64,000 bases of DNA from NCBI GenBank assembly GCA_963920665.1, contig OY987268.1, forward strand, positions 4,838,501 to 4,902,500. Direction: 5' to 3'. The DNA is from Straminergon stramineum. Its lineage: Eukaryota > Streptophyta > Bryopsida > Hypnales > Calliergonaceae. Both the position numbers and the translations under genes were made by a program. The notes under the pieces were generated by a model, which saw only the letters and a program-made list of their open reading frames with translations, searched no databases and was not told the DNA's origin. Each line of letters starts with the position of its first letter. Positions within the stretch are counted from its first letter, which is position 1. Below are positions 12,433 to 23,961 of this stretch, piece after piece.

Positions 12433-12999
12433 GCATGCGAGCAACTATTGTTAGAGATTTTGTTTACCTTTAAGTTACTGAGGGCAGTGTAGAAAACAAT
12501 CTTTGTTGGCATAATGCAATTATTTGCACCTAGGTAAATGGATGAAACATGAGAAACATAGATGAAACTTCAATTATTCATCCAAGCATACGTTCATTCA
12601 AAAAAGAGTAATATTGTCTTTGGAATATATAGCAAATTAGCAAGTACATCCACTGAAAATTGAGAAATATATTGCCTAATATGCCTTTAAAAAAAATATT
12701 TTGCTTTTGAGTGAAATATTGTTAAAAAAAGCCCCTCTAGCTTTGAGATCCAAAGAAGTGGTCTCAAATTCATGAAGTTTGGAGGTTTATCTCTATCTAC
12801 GCCAATTAAGAGTCATGGGCAAGAATTCTAGCAATTATGTCATATTTCCTAAGGTCTAACTTGCAACAACTCTTGAATTAATTTAGTGGAGTAACTATTT
12901 TTATTGTAGGATACAAAAGTAGAGCTACATGTTAGTTCCAAAAGAAACTACTATTTCAATTCTAACTTTTTCACTTTAGTGGGACTTGGGCCTCTTGTA

Positions 13000-13549
13000 A
13001 GGTAAACTTGCCTATGACTAGACAATCTTCCACAACATGCTCTTAGAGAACTACCCACATGTGAGAGGCTTACATCAAGGCATAACAATTTTTTTTAATA
13101 AATGGGATTAAGACTAAAATAGATTGATTTGTGACTATAATCAATGCCTTGGGAGATGGTCATGGAGTTACCAATGGTTGTCATAGGACACTTGCACCTT
13201 TCTAGTATAAACTCATCATAAAAAGTTATTTTTTATTCCTTCATATCATGGCCATGTTAGGAAATCTTGTAGCCACATTAGAAAATGATGATTGTGCCTC
13301 CTTTAGGTGTTAAGATGATCAATATGGAAACACTTTTAGTGCTCATTTGGAATACTCTAGAGACTCTATTGGGCCAATTGGGTTGTACACTTAAAAAATT
13401 CATGAAAAATCCTTACTTTGTCCAAAAATTAAAATTTTGATTGCTTCCTTCATTTCTCACATTTGTCTTTGTATGGAAAAATATTCGATTATTTTTGCTC
13501 ATGCAATAACACAGACTACTCATTTTGCCAATCATAAGCAGGTTTACCT
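13000..13549. mobile_element. TA-flanked MITE, AGGTAAAC family, 550 bp
   Basis: The left end reads AGGTAAACTTGCCTATGAC, the right end is its inverse GCAGGTTTACCT, and TA flanks both ends (12998-12999 and 13550-13551). Two other full copies of almost identical length lie at 18569-19113 and 40245-40789, and a fourth begins at 63912. No coding capacity. The TA duplication fits Tc1/mariner-like elements or a similar TA-inserting group. Confidence 0.8.
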
Positions 13550-13675
13550 TATGTGCAATAATGTGCTAAGACATTGAATGTGGCCCAAATCTCAAAAAAT
13601 AAAAGAAAACTGTAATGTGCTCATTCATAGAGTTCTGTAATGGGCAAAAGGTCTTTAATTGGGTTTTTTACCTTA

Positions 13676-15760
13676 TACAATAGTGAAATCAAGTTGATTT
13701 TGGAGTATTGACATGAAATATCGGGCATAGGTAATTCTCCCATAATATGGTTGGAATCCAAAATTCTGCAAAGAAAACAAACCAATCAGTGTTTATCAAT
13801 ATGTTTTGATATATTCATAAATGAATTGAGACATCAAAATTTTGATATTAGTTTCACTTATTGTAAGTGAAATAGTAAAGCACAGCAATGCATGAAAAGC
13901 AAATTTCTTCCTGTACCAATCTAAGAAGCTAAATTTAGAACAATTTAGTTCATGTTTTCCATTAGTTTATTCATTATTAAACTATTGCTTTAGTATATGA
14001 AGAATTAATCATATTCATGAACTTGTTTAAAATTGCAAGTACTCAGTGAAATGTACATAGCATCAACAATCATCGTTTATTTCTTTCAAGTCAGGAATCA
14101 ACAAGTACTTACATTTCCTCCAAATTTGGTAATTGTAGTAGCTCCTCTGGAAATTCTTGAAACTTATTCTTGCTCATGGATCTACACATAAGATGAAAAA
14201 AAATAGGTTGGTTTTTTTCCAATTGAATATATTGGAAAACATGAAAAGAAATGAAATACACACCAACAAAATAAATATTCTAAAAAACTAATAAGGCATT
14301 TTATTCGCGTTTAATCTTTGACTTACATCCCTTGTATTGTTGAGACATTGATGTTTGAAGAAATTTGCGCAATGCTTGATATATTGTTTGAGTCCAAATT
14401 GTTGCATACAAACATGTACAAATACACTATTACATATTATATTTCAAAAACTACATAAGACTTACTACTTGAATTCAATGCCCAAAAAATAAATTAGATA
14501 ATTAGACCCTAAACTCACTATCTACTTGAAATTGATTGATTCTATGCAATTGCACAAATGTAGATTGATCAATAAAAGTTGTAGAGAACCTTAAAAAAAC
14601 TCTAATGACATTTGTTTACTTACATGTCTTGAAGAGTCTCATATTCAAGAAATTCGATTAGAAATCTGCTTATAGAATTATTTTGTGCATATCTGCATTG
14701 AAAGTAGAATGGAAAGTCATAATGGAAAGTAATATGCAATCAAATTCATTGCCATTTAAAATTACAAAATCAAACTAAAATACTTAAAAAAAAATCAACA
14801 AATACAAGTTTACCTCCAAATGATCGTGTCAAGTTCAAATATCCATTAATGAAAGTATATCAAGAAAAACTTCTGGAACAAATAGTAGCATATTTAACTC
14901 TCAACTTACATGGATTTGAGTGAATCATGAAGAGACAAATTTGTTCCCAAAGTAGTAATATTGGTGATGAAGTTGTTTGAAATATCAACAATTTCTAGAT
15001 AATAGGTTTGAATGGCAAATTCTCCTTTTATTTGGTTGTTGCTGACATTCCTACAATCAATAAACAAAAGCAATCACATTCAATAAATACTAGAATATTC
15101 TATATAGTTTTTTAATCAAAATTCAAGGTCAAAGTAGGACTTTGAGCATTCCCAACCTCAAACATTCAAAATCCATGTCAAAGAATAATTTGTCAAAATA
15201 CTTACAGATACTGAAGACAGCTAAAAAACTGAATAGCAGAACCATCCAATGATATAGGTCCCATTTCCGTGAAAGAATTCCTTGATAAGTCTCTGCATAA
15301 AAAATAGATGACAATCATAATATGGCCATGAAAGACGGATGGGCAAATCAACTTGCCCCCACTGAACAAAGAGCAAATTTCAGAGCACCCACAAAATGAT
15401 GTTCCAATGCTCCAAACTCTGACTGGAAATTACAAGGTTGGATTGCCCAAAGTTTTGAATTCTGGGGCTTGCAAGTGCAAATCCCTCCAATGAGCTCTTT
15501 GTTGTAAGTCCTTCACCCATGGACCCTAATCCTAAGGAGTTCCACCACTGGTATGTTAATGTAATGTTCAAATATGGCCTGGCTTTTCTCAACTCCCTCT
15601 GCCTTCAGCGCAAATAGAAAGTACTTATCCTCAAGAGTCTTTCATCAACAGATTTAGGTGTATGCACTGGACTTACAGGTATTCAAGCACTATATCATAG
15701 TCACAGCCAGAGCCCCACCCACTGCTTATGCTTCCATTCAAGGCACACTTGGAAAGTATT
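13676..15760 (-). pseudogene. Truncated LRR receptor gene: ectodomain only, no kinase
   Basis: This is a duplicate of the ectodomain part of the receptor kinase gene at 55643-61443, exon for exon: about 15677-15760, 15206-15292, 14910-15050, 14624-14696, 14325-14400, 14112-14181 and a last exon cut at 13676. Readable pieces include CALNGSISSGWG, DLSRNSFTEMGP, NVSNNQIKGEF and AQNNSISRF. The copy ends abruptly inside the exon that in the full gene leads to the C-terminal cap; transmembrane segment and kinase are missing. The splice acceptor before the NLDSNNISS exon is changed from AG to AA (plus-strand C to T at 14402). Exons otherwise stay open, so it could still yield a short LRR protein, but a pseudogene is more likely. 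Confidence 0.75.
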
Positions 15761-15789
15761 CTGAAGGAACATGCCATGCTTAAAATTAA

Positions 15790-16712
15790 CCCCTAAAGGA
15801 CCATTGTCCCTTGGGGGGACAAATGAGATTTCGGGTAGGTACCTACGGTCTCAATTTCTGTCCTGATTTTTTGAAACTTTTTATGAAGATAGAAAAATTG
15901 ATTAGCTTCATGGAAATATAATTAAATTTTCAGTTGGTGCCTAGGAACAAAAGTTATGCCCAAATAAGCTCAAAACAAGGGAGAGGGGGCAGCAAAAAAA
16001 AGTTTCAAAAATTTGAATTTTTTTATTTTTTATTTTTTTACCTTATAAATTGTATTTTTTTCTACACGGAAAGATTTGATTCATTCCATTTGGATTTGTT
16101 ATGAGAAAGTTATGGACAATCTTGTTTTTCGGGCACTTAAAGCATCTTCCTGAAAAAATAACTTGTAGGATTCATTTCTGAATGCAATTTTTACAATTTT
16201 TCAAAAAGAAAAATTTCATATCGTTTCATTTGCCTTCTAGAACAATCTCACCATTGGGATTAGTGCATTTTAATTCCATCTTAGAGATATTAATAATTTA
16301 GATTTTCCTTCTATCTTGTACCTACTTCTACTTAACAATTTTTTAAAGAATCAAAATTAATTTTTTTTGTATTTTCTTTTTTTTCCTAGACTCTCAACTC
16401 AATTCTCCACCATAAAGATTTAAAGCTCAAAAAATTGTAGTGCAAAAAATTAAAGTTAAGAAGGTTCAAGGTTGAATAACCTAGTCCCGCAATATGTGAA
16501 AAAACTTGTTTTGTTCACTTTAAACGCAGATATCTTGCAATCTATGCGGTCAAAATTTCTGAAATTTTTTCCACACATTTTCATACTAGTTAGGTGTAAG
16601 ATCCTACGGTTAGATGTGCAAAAAATACAGTTTTCAAAGATTTTTACTCTTTGCTCTAAAAATGGCAGTATTGAGTGTTTTTTGCAGAAAAAAGGTCTTG
16701 GTCCTTTAGGGG
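15790..16712. mobile_element. TTAA-flanked TIR element (piggyBac-like), 923 bp, with empty site in copy B
   Basis: The ends are CCCCTAAAGGACCA and its inverse TGGTCCTTTAGGGG, with TTAA at 15786-15789 and 16713-16716. The matching place in copy B (61469-61472) has one TTAA with the same flanks (GAAA before, ACTCCAATTGG after) and no insert. This shows directly that the unit is mobile and duplicates TTAA exactly. The right 220 bp match the right ends of several other elements in the window, including 37664-38639 and the relic ending at 60924. Confidence 0.92.
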
Positions 16713-16738
16713 TTAAACTCCAATTGGTTAAATGCTAT

Positions 16739-17207
16739 AGTAAACTTGCCAATCATAGCACAGACAAAATTCAAATCTTTCTCTACAATATTCTAGAAAC
16801 TTGCATGCTCTGAAACTTGGCATGATTATCAAACCCTATGTTAAGATTCATTCCTCAAAAATAGAGCACAAAAAGTTTCCTCTTGCAATTATCATTCTAT
16901 ATTGAAGATAACAAGGCTAAAATATTAATAAAAAAAATTTACAGCCCTTCACTGCACGGTGCACAGTTACTGTTTGGTGGGACCAAAACTGCATTCCTAT
17001 AAGTGTAGCGTTTCCAACATCTGTCTCCCATTTTGTTTTGATATTTCTACACATGAATTTGTGCACAAGAGAGATTCAATGCATTAATTCAGCACATTAA
17101 TTGAAAATTTGCCAATTCATACTTCAACGTACTGTGTGGTTCTTGTCCAGTGATTGGAATAGTCACTGTGCAGTGATTGAATCTGTGTGGTAAGTAGCAT
17201 GTTTACT
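16739..17207. mobile_element. Copy-A-specific 469-bp insert flanked by CTAT
   Basis: The insert begins AGTAAACTTGC and ends with the near-inverse GCATGTTTACT. CTAT stands on both sides (16735-16738 and 17208-17211), while copy B has CTAT once (62112-62115) with the same outer flanks. That looks like a TIR element with a 4-bp duplication. The alternative is a deletion in copy B between two CTAT repeats. On the minus strand a possible exon (about 16953-17050, ending at a GT donor, with NCAPCSEG) would join in phase to the first LRR exon, which would favour deletion. Confidence 0.6.
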
Positions 17208-17228
17208 CTATATATCTACAGTTATTGC

Positions 17229-17330
17229 AATACCTTTTTTTTTTTAAACAAACTAACAAAAAGGAATGTCATGGCAAGGCAAAAAGATAAGGTACAAGGG
17301 AACCAGCCACAAGTGGGCTGGCCACAAGAA
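17229..17330 (-). mobile_element. Non-LTR retrotransposon tail (poly-A on minus strand)
   Basis: A T-run at 17229-17239 is followed by sequence resembling the other tails of this family, sharing CCAGCCACAAGTGG. The same fragment is in copy B at 62139-62213, so it predates the duplication. Too short to show coding sequence. Confidence 0.5.
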
Positions 17331-17439
17331 TGAATCCAAGGCATGTTGCAATAACTAAACATGAGACTCAGGGAAGTTCCATCAAAACAACTCCAGTTTA
17401 CAAACACATAACCCAGACACTCAATTGATTGGTACACCA

Positions 17440-18209
17440 AACACTGTTATTTGGCAACATAGCAATTTGGGGAAGCTCACTAAGAGTGGAATTTTCGGGG
17501 GGTTCTTTCAAAATTTCACATAACATGTGCTCGAGGAGTAGCTTTAAGCACAACAATTTTCATAACCTTGGTCTACATGGTTAAACAATTATTGTATGTT
17601 ATCTAGTTTCTATTGCTTCATGGGTAGCTCAAAAATATATCTTTTTAAAATAAAAATTTGAACTTAGTTTCCTAGATTTGGATATAAGTGGAAAACTTTT
17701 AATCATTCCAAATGTTTGATTGACAAGATGAAAATTATGAGGAGTTTTAGCTCGTAGGCATTTATAGAATCTTCACTCTAAAATAAACTTTGAAGTCCTT
17801 TACTTAACTCAATTTCCAATCTTTTTGAAAAAAATAAAATTATTGAATATAGATTGTTCATGAAAACATTACAACCATTGGATTGGAATTTTTCTTAACA
17901 ATTTAGTATTTTGAATCATTCTATACTTTTTTTCTACTTACTTTTTTTCAAGCATGAATATGAATATCTTTTGCATGCATTCCCAACTTATCTCTTCAAT
18001 ATATTAAGGAGAATAACGAGTTGTAGGATCTAGACATTTTTATGTAAAATTTTGATAGATGGAACCTAACCATTTGGAAAGAGTTCAAAATACTTCTTTT
18101 TGAAATCCAAGCATCGTGATTGATAAGGTTTCTTATCATGAAATTTTGAGGAGAGTGTACTCTAAGAAGTAAGACTATAGCGTTGCTTTGGATTTGAGTA
18201 CTTTAGGGG
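17440..18209. mobile_element. Relic of TTAA element family, left end lost
   Basis: The right end reads ACTTTAGGGG followed by TTAA (18210-18213), and the inside matches 37664-38639, for example CTCTAAAATAAACTTTGAAG and GTATTTTGAATCATTCT. The left terminus is not recognisable; the non-LTR tail lies next to it. Copy B holds the same relic (to 63494), so it is older than the duplication. Confidence 0.65.
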
Positions 18210-18237
18210 TTAAATTAGTATGAAAATAGCTCCAAAA

Positions 18238-18241
<4 letters not shown>

Positions 18242-18276
<35 letters not shown>
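18242..18276. repeat. (TA)n microsatellite, about 35 bp
   Basis: Uninterrupted TA dinucleotides. Copy B has only a short ATATGTATATATG at the matching place, so the tract expanded or shrank after the duplication. Confidence 0.95.
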
Positions 18277-18279
<3 letters not shown>

Positions 18280-18568
18280 TAAAGGTCTAACATCTGAAAT
18301 AGGCCTTGCAAGGTGAATTATGTGTTCGATGGGGTAATTGTAAAAAAATTGTCCTCTATTTTATGTTGCATTAAATCTATCTTTTTCACCTCTCCTATCT
18401 AATTCACAATATAAATTTAAAAATTCCAAATTTTACCATGGGTGGCAAAAAAGAAATTCCTATATTTTTCCATGGGTAAATTAGCCTTGCAAGAACCACT
18501 TCATATAACCACTTTAATGTCTTGCTTGAGATACTATCAATTCAACGAGATTGATGTTGTTGCAAGTA

Positions 18569-19113
18569 AGGTAAACTAACCTATGACAAACAAATTGCCC
18601 AAGGTAGACACTTGGGAAATGATCCATTATAGTCTTACATCACACCATGACAAAAAAGTTCTAATAAATGCGATTACGACTTAATTAGGTTGGTTAGTGG
18701 CCAAAATCAATGCCTTAGGAGATGGTGATGGAGTTATTAGTGATTACTTTAGGGACTTCTACTTTTTTTAGTGTAAATTCATCACAAGAAGTAATTTTTA
18801 TATTCCTTCATGATGTGGTCATGTTAGAAAATGTTGTAGCCATGTTAAGAAAATTATGACTCATTGAGGTGGTAAGATAACCATTATGGATATTATTTTT
18901 GTTTGTTATGAAGTAGTCTAGAGATTGCTTTGGGCCAATTAGGCAGTAGATTTCAAAAATTCACAACAAATTCATACTTTGTCAAAAAAATAAAATTTCT
19001 ATTGCCCTCTCCATTTTCCACATTTGTCTTTGTATGGGGAAAATATTTTTAAAAATTCAATAATGTCGAGAAGGCAAAACCAACCATTTTGCCTGTCATA
19101 GGCTGGTTTATCT
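18569..19113. mobile_element. TA-flanked MITE, AGGTAAAC family, 545 bp
   Basis: The left end is AGGTAAACTAACCTATGAC and the right end is the slightly changed inverse TCATAGGCTGGTTTATCT, with TA at 18567-18568 and 19114-19115. It lies at the right edge of the segmental duplication; the copy-B equivalent starts at 63912. Confidence 0.8.
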
Positions 19114-20837
19114 TAGATGAAATTCAAGTGTTGCATGCTTTTGAGAAATTGCTTGCAGGTGCCGCAAGATACTCCTTTCTGAAATTTTCAACCTTCTTTT
19201 TTGTTTGCTTAGCTCAAATCATGCACAATTACCAGAATTTTCGTTGTCTTTTTGAGGTCTCTTTTATGAATTACTTTTTTTTTATCTCCACCTGTCTAAC
19301 ATATCATTTTTGTTGGAGGTTTGGACTGCTGTCTATTCAGCACATTCGAGTCAGAATTAGCAGATGTCATTAGTGTGGAGAAGGCTTCCATTGCTGGTAA
19401 CTTACCCGGGTGATAGGTCGTATGTGCATTGGTGAGTCCCCTAATCTCAATGATCCTTGGGTTTTTATTATTGTTGGACTAAAATTTTCAGCTTGCCTTA
19501 TCTTCTGGATTTTAGTCACTATACTAATAATGGTATTTAGTGTTGTGTTACTAATAGTGTTATGTTGACTTTTACCACATCCACTCTAAATTCCAAGTAG
19601 TTTGCATTTAGAGTTAGGGTTCACTTCCCCTTCACCGCCCTTTCTTTCCACCTCCTTGACCTTGCCTAGCCGCCCTTCCTCTCTGTCTCCTTGACCTCAC
19701 CTGGCGGCTCTTTCTCTCTGCCTCTTTGTCCATACTTTGCCGTAAGTTGCTATTCTTCTGGAAACCAAGCCGAAGGTCTAAACTTGACTTTGCATCCAAT
19801 ATAAATCCATTTTTCTCATTGACAAACTTATATGGAGAGTGTGATGCTTTATGCAAATTTAGCGATGAATAGATACTTTGTATGTTTGAGATTCTTGCCT
19901 TCTAACGTAGTCAATCGATGTTACACAGACGACCTTCACCAGAAAGGAAGACTTTGGAAACGAGGACCGTAAAGCTCAATAGGTGCATGCTCAACAAATG
20001 TCTTCATCATACTAATAGAAACAACAATCCCCTATCTGGAGACATCAACAACACAAAGCTTGGTGAAATGGTTGTGCTGACAAAGAAAGCCTAGGAAACA
20101 AAACAACCCCTATTGAATAAGGTGAGTCTTACAGTTAGTCCAATTGTGCTTGAACAGAATGCCGGTTTCAACTTTAGAATGCTACTCATAGTGTTCTCCA
20201 TGAGAATAATGTTGTTAGTCATCCTTGGCATGCATTTATCAAATTATTATTATGACTTTAATATGCAATTCTCTTCAATCACGAAGTGAAACAGTCTCAA
20301 TCTTGAAGTTTTTTATTCTAGAATTTTAGACAGCTATAATAAAATCTGTTCAGAGGGAATCTGAAGGGCATGAAAGGGCAAGTAGACAAGGCTAAGAAAG
20401 AAAATAAAGATACTGCATCACTATTGTAGATTGTTGGTGATAATTCTGATGGTATGGTTATATGATAGTTTGTTGTTTTATTGAATCCATAAGTTTTTTG
20501 GTTGCATAGTTAACTAAACCTTCTACACATTTCTTAATAAGTGAATGGTGGACTCTGATCTAAATTCATTTTTTAATATTCTAAACAAGTAACCTGTTCA
20601 AGAGAAGTGACAAGAATGAGTGGATCAATCACTGGTTTGTTTTGAATGAGAAAACGTGCAAGGTACACTCCTATTACACCAGATGATTCTGCATCTTGCT
20701 TGCAAAATAAAATAAACTTCCTTGTAAAAGATTTCCTTTGGCTTTGTTACTTTGCATATTTGGTAATGTGTCTGCTACTCATCATCTTGTCTTTACTTAT
20801 CCATGACTACAGGGTGTCTAAGAAGTAGGCAAATTAA

Positions 20838-21626
20838 TCCCTAAACGTCCAGAGTCATCTCTAGAATTGACAATTTGAGAAAAAATATTATAAAGTGCAA
20901 TTTTGGAATTGATATACAAATAAAAGTTGTAGATTTTGAATTTTAGATTCCATCGGTACAGTTAAATTCACCAATGCTATCACCAATATTTTTTTATAAA
21001 TTTTGAAAGAAAAATTTCAACATTCCTTCAAAATTCGACTATGAGAAAAATATTATCATTTTTTGAGTAAAATTTGTTGGAACGGATTTGAAATGAGATT
21101 CTTTGATAATGGTGATTTTTCGAAATTTTTATATTCTTAAAATCTATGACCTCATTTTTGCAAATCCAATTTTGAACTAGAGTCAATGCAATTGTTCATT
21201 TATGTTCATTTGCTTGTTATTATAGAAATTGAAATGCTTTTAAGTTTTGACTTAACTTGCCTGAATCCTAGTATTCTTGATGGAAACTTTTTTCTTGCAT
21301 GTAATCCAGCTTGTTTATACAAAAAAAAATGAAGAAAGAAGTTTTTGTGGAGTATGACTTTTGAAGAATGTATCCTCAAGGAAGGACTTGAGGTGGTGGG
21401 GGCTGAGGTGGTGGCTGAGGAAGCTAATGGCAAGTCATCATCGAATTGAGCAACCCAAAAGAATATCCCACTATTAGTCTCATCTGAAGTAAGCCTCAGA
21501 GTGGCATACAAAACAAGTCTTAAAGGTAATATCTAATTTTATTTTTCAAAAAATTTAGAATCTGAGAATGGATAGATAAAAAAACAAGGATAGTAACAAG
21601 AAAATGGTCACTTGGTTCATTAGGGG
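20838..21626. mobile_element. TTAA element nested in the pogo-like transposon, 789 bp
   Basis: The left end is TCCCTAAACGTCCA, the right end inverse is CCCCTAATGAACCA, and TTAA flanks both (20834-20837 and 21627-21630). The left 200 bp are close to those of the element at 23962, sharing GGAATTGATATACAAA and ACCAATGCTATCACCAAT. It inserted after the pogo-like element was already in place. Confidence 0.75.
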
Positions 21627-21804
21627 TTAAAAGCCAAATATTTGATTTACAGTGGTTTTGAATGTTTTAGATATGATTTCAAATGTTAGAGTTGATTTTC
21701 AAGGTGTTTTTTTATGAGTTTTCTTCATTTCTTTCAAGCATTATTTTATCACTAATTATGATGTTTTGCAATTTAAATTTTAGGATTTTCCTTCTTCTAG
21801 CGCC

Positions 21805-23366
21805 ATGGATGTTAATGTGCTCTGCCAATCTCTTCCGCCTCTACACAACTTGGATCCAAATGTTGGCACTTCACGTGCATTGCAACAAGTTTCTACTATT
21901 GCAACACGCAAATGTGTCATTGCTTGGATGATTGAAGATGAGGCATTGCATGGTCTTAGAGGCCTTTGCAGACGTACAATTGGAGCTTTTCCACAACACT
22001 TTCGAGGACAAAAAAGTGCCAACCTTATGAGAGCATCGCGATGGTGGAAGCTACATGACAAATTTTTCAATGATGTGGACGAAGATTCCAATTTGACACT
22101 TTCTTGTAGCAGAAGTTGTCTTGGAGTTCGGAAGCGGTTGTATACAAAGGCTGCTGCTGGACTTGGCCACACACGCTCTGATTGGGTGCAATGGCTTTAC
22201 CCTAAACTTCTTGATGCATTTGAACGGTTCAAAAAATCTGGAGTCAAGTTTTCTTCAGTTTTGCTTATTGAGCTAGCACTTAGCATATTATTGGCTCAAG
22301 ACTCGATATATACATACCAGTCTAGGGATCCAAAAGATGATATATTACTTACAGAAAAATATGTCATAGTTGGATGCAACAATTTATGGATGTTCACAAT
22401 ATAGTTCTATTATCTCAACGAGGTAGATTGACATGTAGTGCAGAGAAAGAACAATTGATTGAAGTGCATACAACATACCATTTGGGTATGTTGCAAAGGG
22501 AATTTCAATCTGGTTTGTTAGATGAAAACCTCATAGAAAATATTGATGAAACTCATTTTGTTGTCAACATTGACAACGGTCGTACTTTAGGATTTCGAGG
22601 AGACACTTCTATCAAATATGCTGAAGTGGTTTCTGGTGGAGATTCCATGACTATGGTTGTCAAAATCTCCGGAGGACGTCGGGCCATGATAGAAGCTCCT
22701 ATGTTGATATTTACTAATGCAGATAGTAATTATGCCATTAGAGGCCTTAATGATGACATTCTAGGTGTGACTTATAGAACAGGACCAAAAGGAGGGATGG
22801 ATCAAAAACTTTTTCCTCTATACTTTGAAGAATCTCAAGCATTTCAAGCAGATGTGCAACAACGGACTAAAACAATTTGGGTTGATAATTGTACTAGTCA
22901 CAATATCACTCCAAGATTGGAGATCGTGTTAGCTGAAAAGCAAACAGTTCTGAAGTATTTGCCACCTCGCTCAACACATCTTTGTCAACCTGCGAATACA
23001 TTTATCATTTCAAAGATAAAAGATGCTTGGACAAAGCGGTGGGAAGTCAAGAAGACAGAATTGATTGGAGCCAATGCTTGGCAAAATACTGCTCGAGGAG
23101 ATGGTCAATGGTCAGGTAAGCTTACCAATCTTGGTAAGAGATTTTTTCTTCAATTGGCAGTTGATAGTGTTGAAGATGTCAACAGACAAGTAGACTGCAA
23201 CAATATGTCTTATGCTAGAAAAACCATGATTCATTGTGGCATGGCTTTAGGTGTTGATGGCTCTTGGAGTTTGGATCAATTGTTTCCACATCTTCAAGAA
23301 ATAGTTGCCAAACATCGACCGTACTTTGATGGACAAGATGTAGCTCAATTTGGTAGGCCAAATTAG
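21805..23366 (+). pseudogene. pogo-like DDE transposase (DDE_1), frameshifted and catalytically altered
   Basis: Translation from ATG at 21805 gives about 200 residues of an N-terminal part (including CVIAWMIEDEALHGLRGLCR and DWVQWLYPKLLDAFERF), then the DDE_1 domain continues in another frame from 22374. A one-base loss in the A-run near 22355 explains the shift, and the coding sense passes smoothly across it. The catalytic core shows NIDETHF (D at 22545-22547) and WVDNCTSHN (D at 22884-22886). The third expected aspartate, after CQPA, is AAT, asparagine, at 22995-22997, a single G-to-A from GAT. SKIKDAW and GQWSGKLTN are further family marks. Both the shift and the lost aspartate should make the enzyme inactive. 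Full length would be about 520 residues. Confidence 0.85.
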
Positions 23367-23961
23367 ATATTGGTTTTGTTTTGTTTACATTGTATACAAA
23401 TAGAGTTTTATTTTCCTTCAATTACAAGTTTGTATGATACATTTTGTAATACGAATTGTGAATTTTGCATGTTTGATTTTTTCCATGAGTGTTTCATTTT
23501 AAAGCCTTTGTAAATTTAATTAGTCTTTGTTTATATTTCTCATTTTTATCATGCAAAGACAACTCCTTTCTATTTTTTTTTTTGATTTATTATGAAAATA
23601 TGGAATCCTAATTTCCAAAGGTTTATAATACTAATGTTCAAATTTTTACTTTAATTCATGTATTTAGGTTTATATTTTTTTCATTGAAATTTGATGAAAT
23701 AATTGCTAACACTAAATGTAATCTTGTAAAAAATTTATTTACAAAAGTTGACAAATAGTGTCTATGTTGACATTTAGTGTTAACAACACTAGAAGAATTG
23801 TTGACCTTTAGTGTTGTGCTTCGTAATTACTGTTGCAAACACTAAATATCATTATTAGTGTAGTTGAGAACCTACCTCCCAGAAGTATTCTAGAAAACCT
23901 AGCTAAGTTATAATTGGCAGGGTTTATGTTCGCCTTAAATGTTACAATTTGTGGAGTTTAA

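Larger units (their letters stand above)
13676..18660 (+). repeat. Segmental duplication, copy A
   Basis: This block matches 58461-64000 in the same order and orientation: the LRR exons and introns, then the sequence upstream of the receptor gene, a non-LTR tail, an old TTAA element relic and the start of an AGGTAAAC MITE. The left break falls inside an LRR-gene exon. Copy A has an element at 15790-16712 and an insert at 16739-17207 that copy B lacks. Copy B has an element at 61488-62104 and extra sequence in an intron at about 60500-61310. The right break lies beyond the end of the window in copy B. Confidence 0.9.
19522..23860. mobile_element. pogo-like (Tc1/mariner superfamily) DNA transposon, about 4.34 kb
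   Basis: The ends are inverted repeats: left TACTAATAATGGTATTTAGT, right (inward) CACTAATAATGATATTTAGT. TA flanks both ends (19520-19521 and 23861-23862). Further copies of TTTAGTGTTG and CTAATAGTGTT near both ends look like subterminal binding sites. The transposase gene (21805-23366) fills the right third. The left part holds no clear gene and contains a later TTAA element (20838-21626). Ends beginning CA and TA duplication agree with pogo-type elements. Confidence 0.85.
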
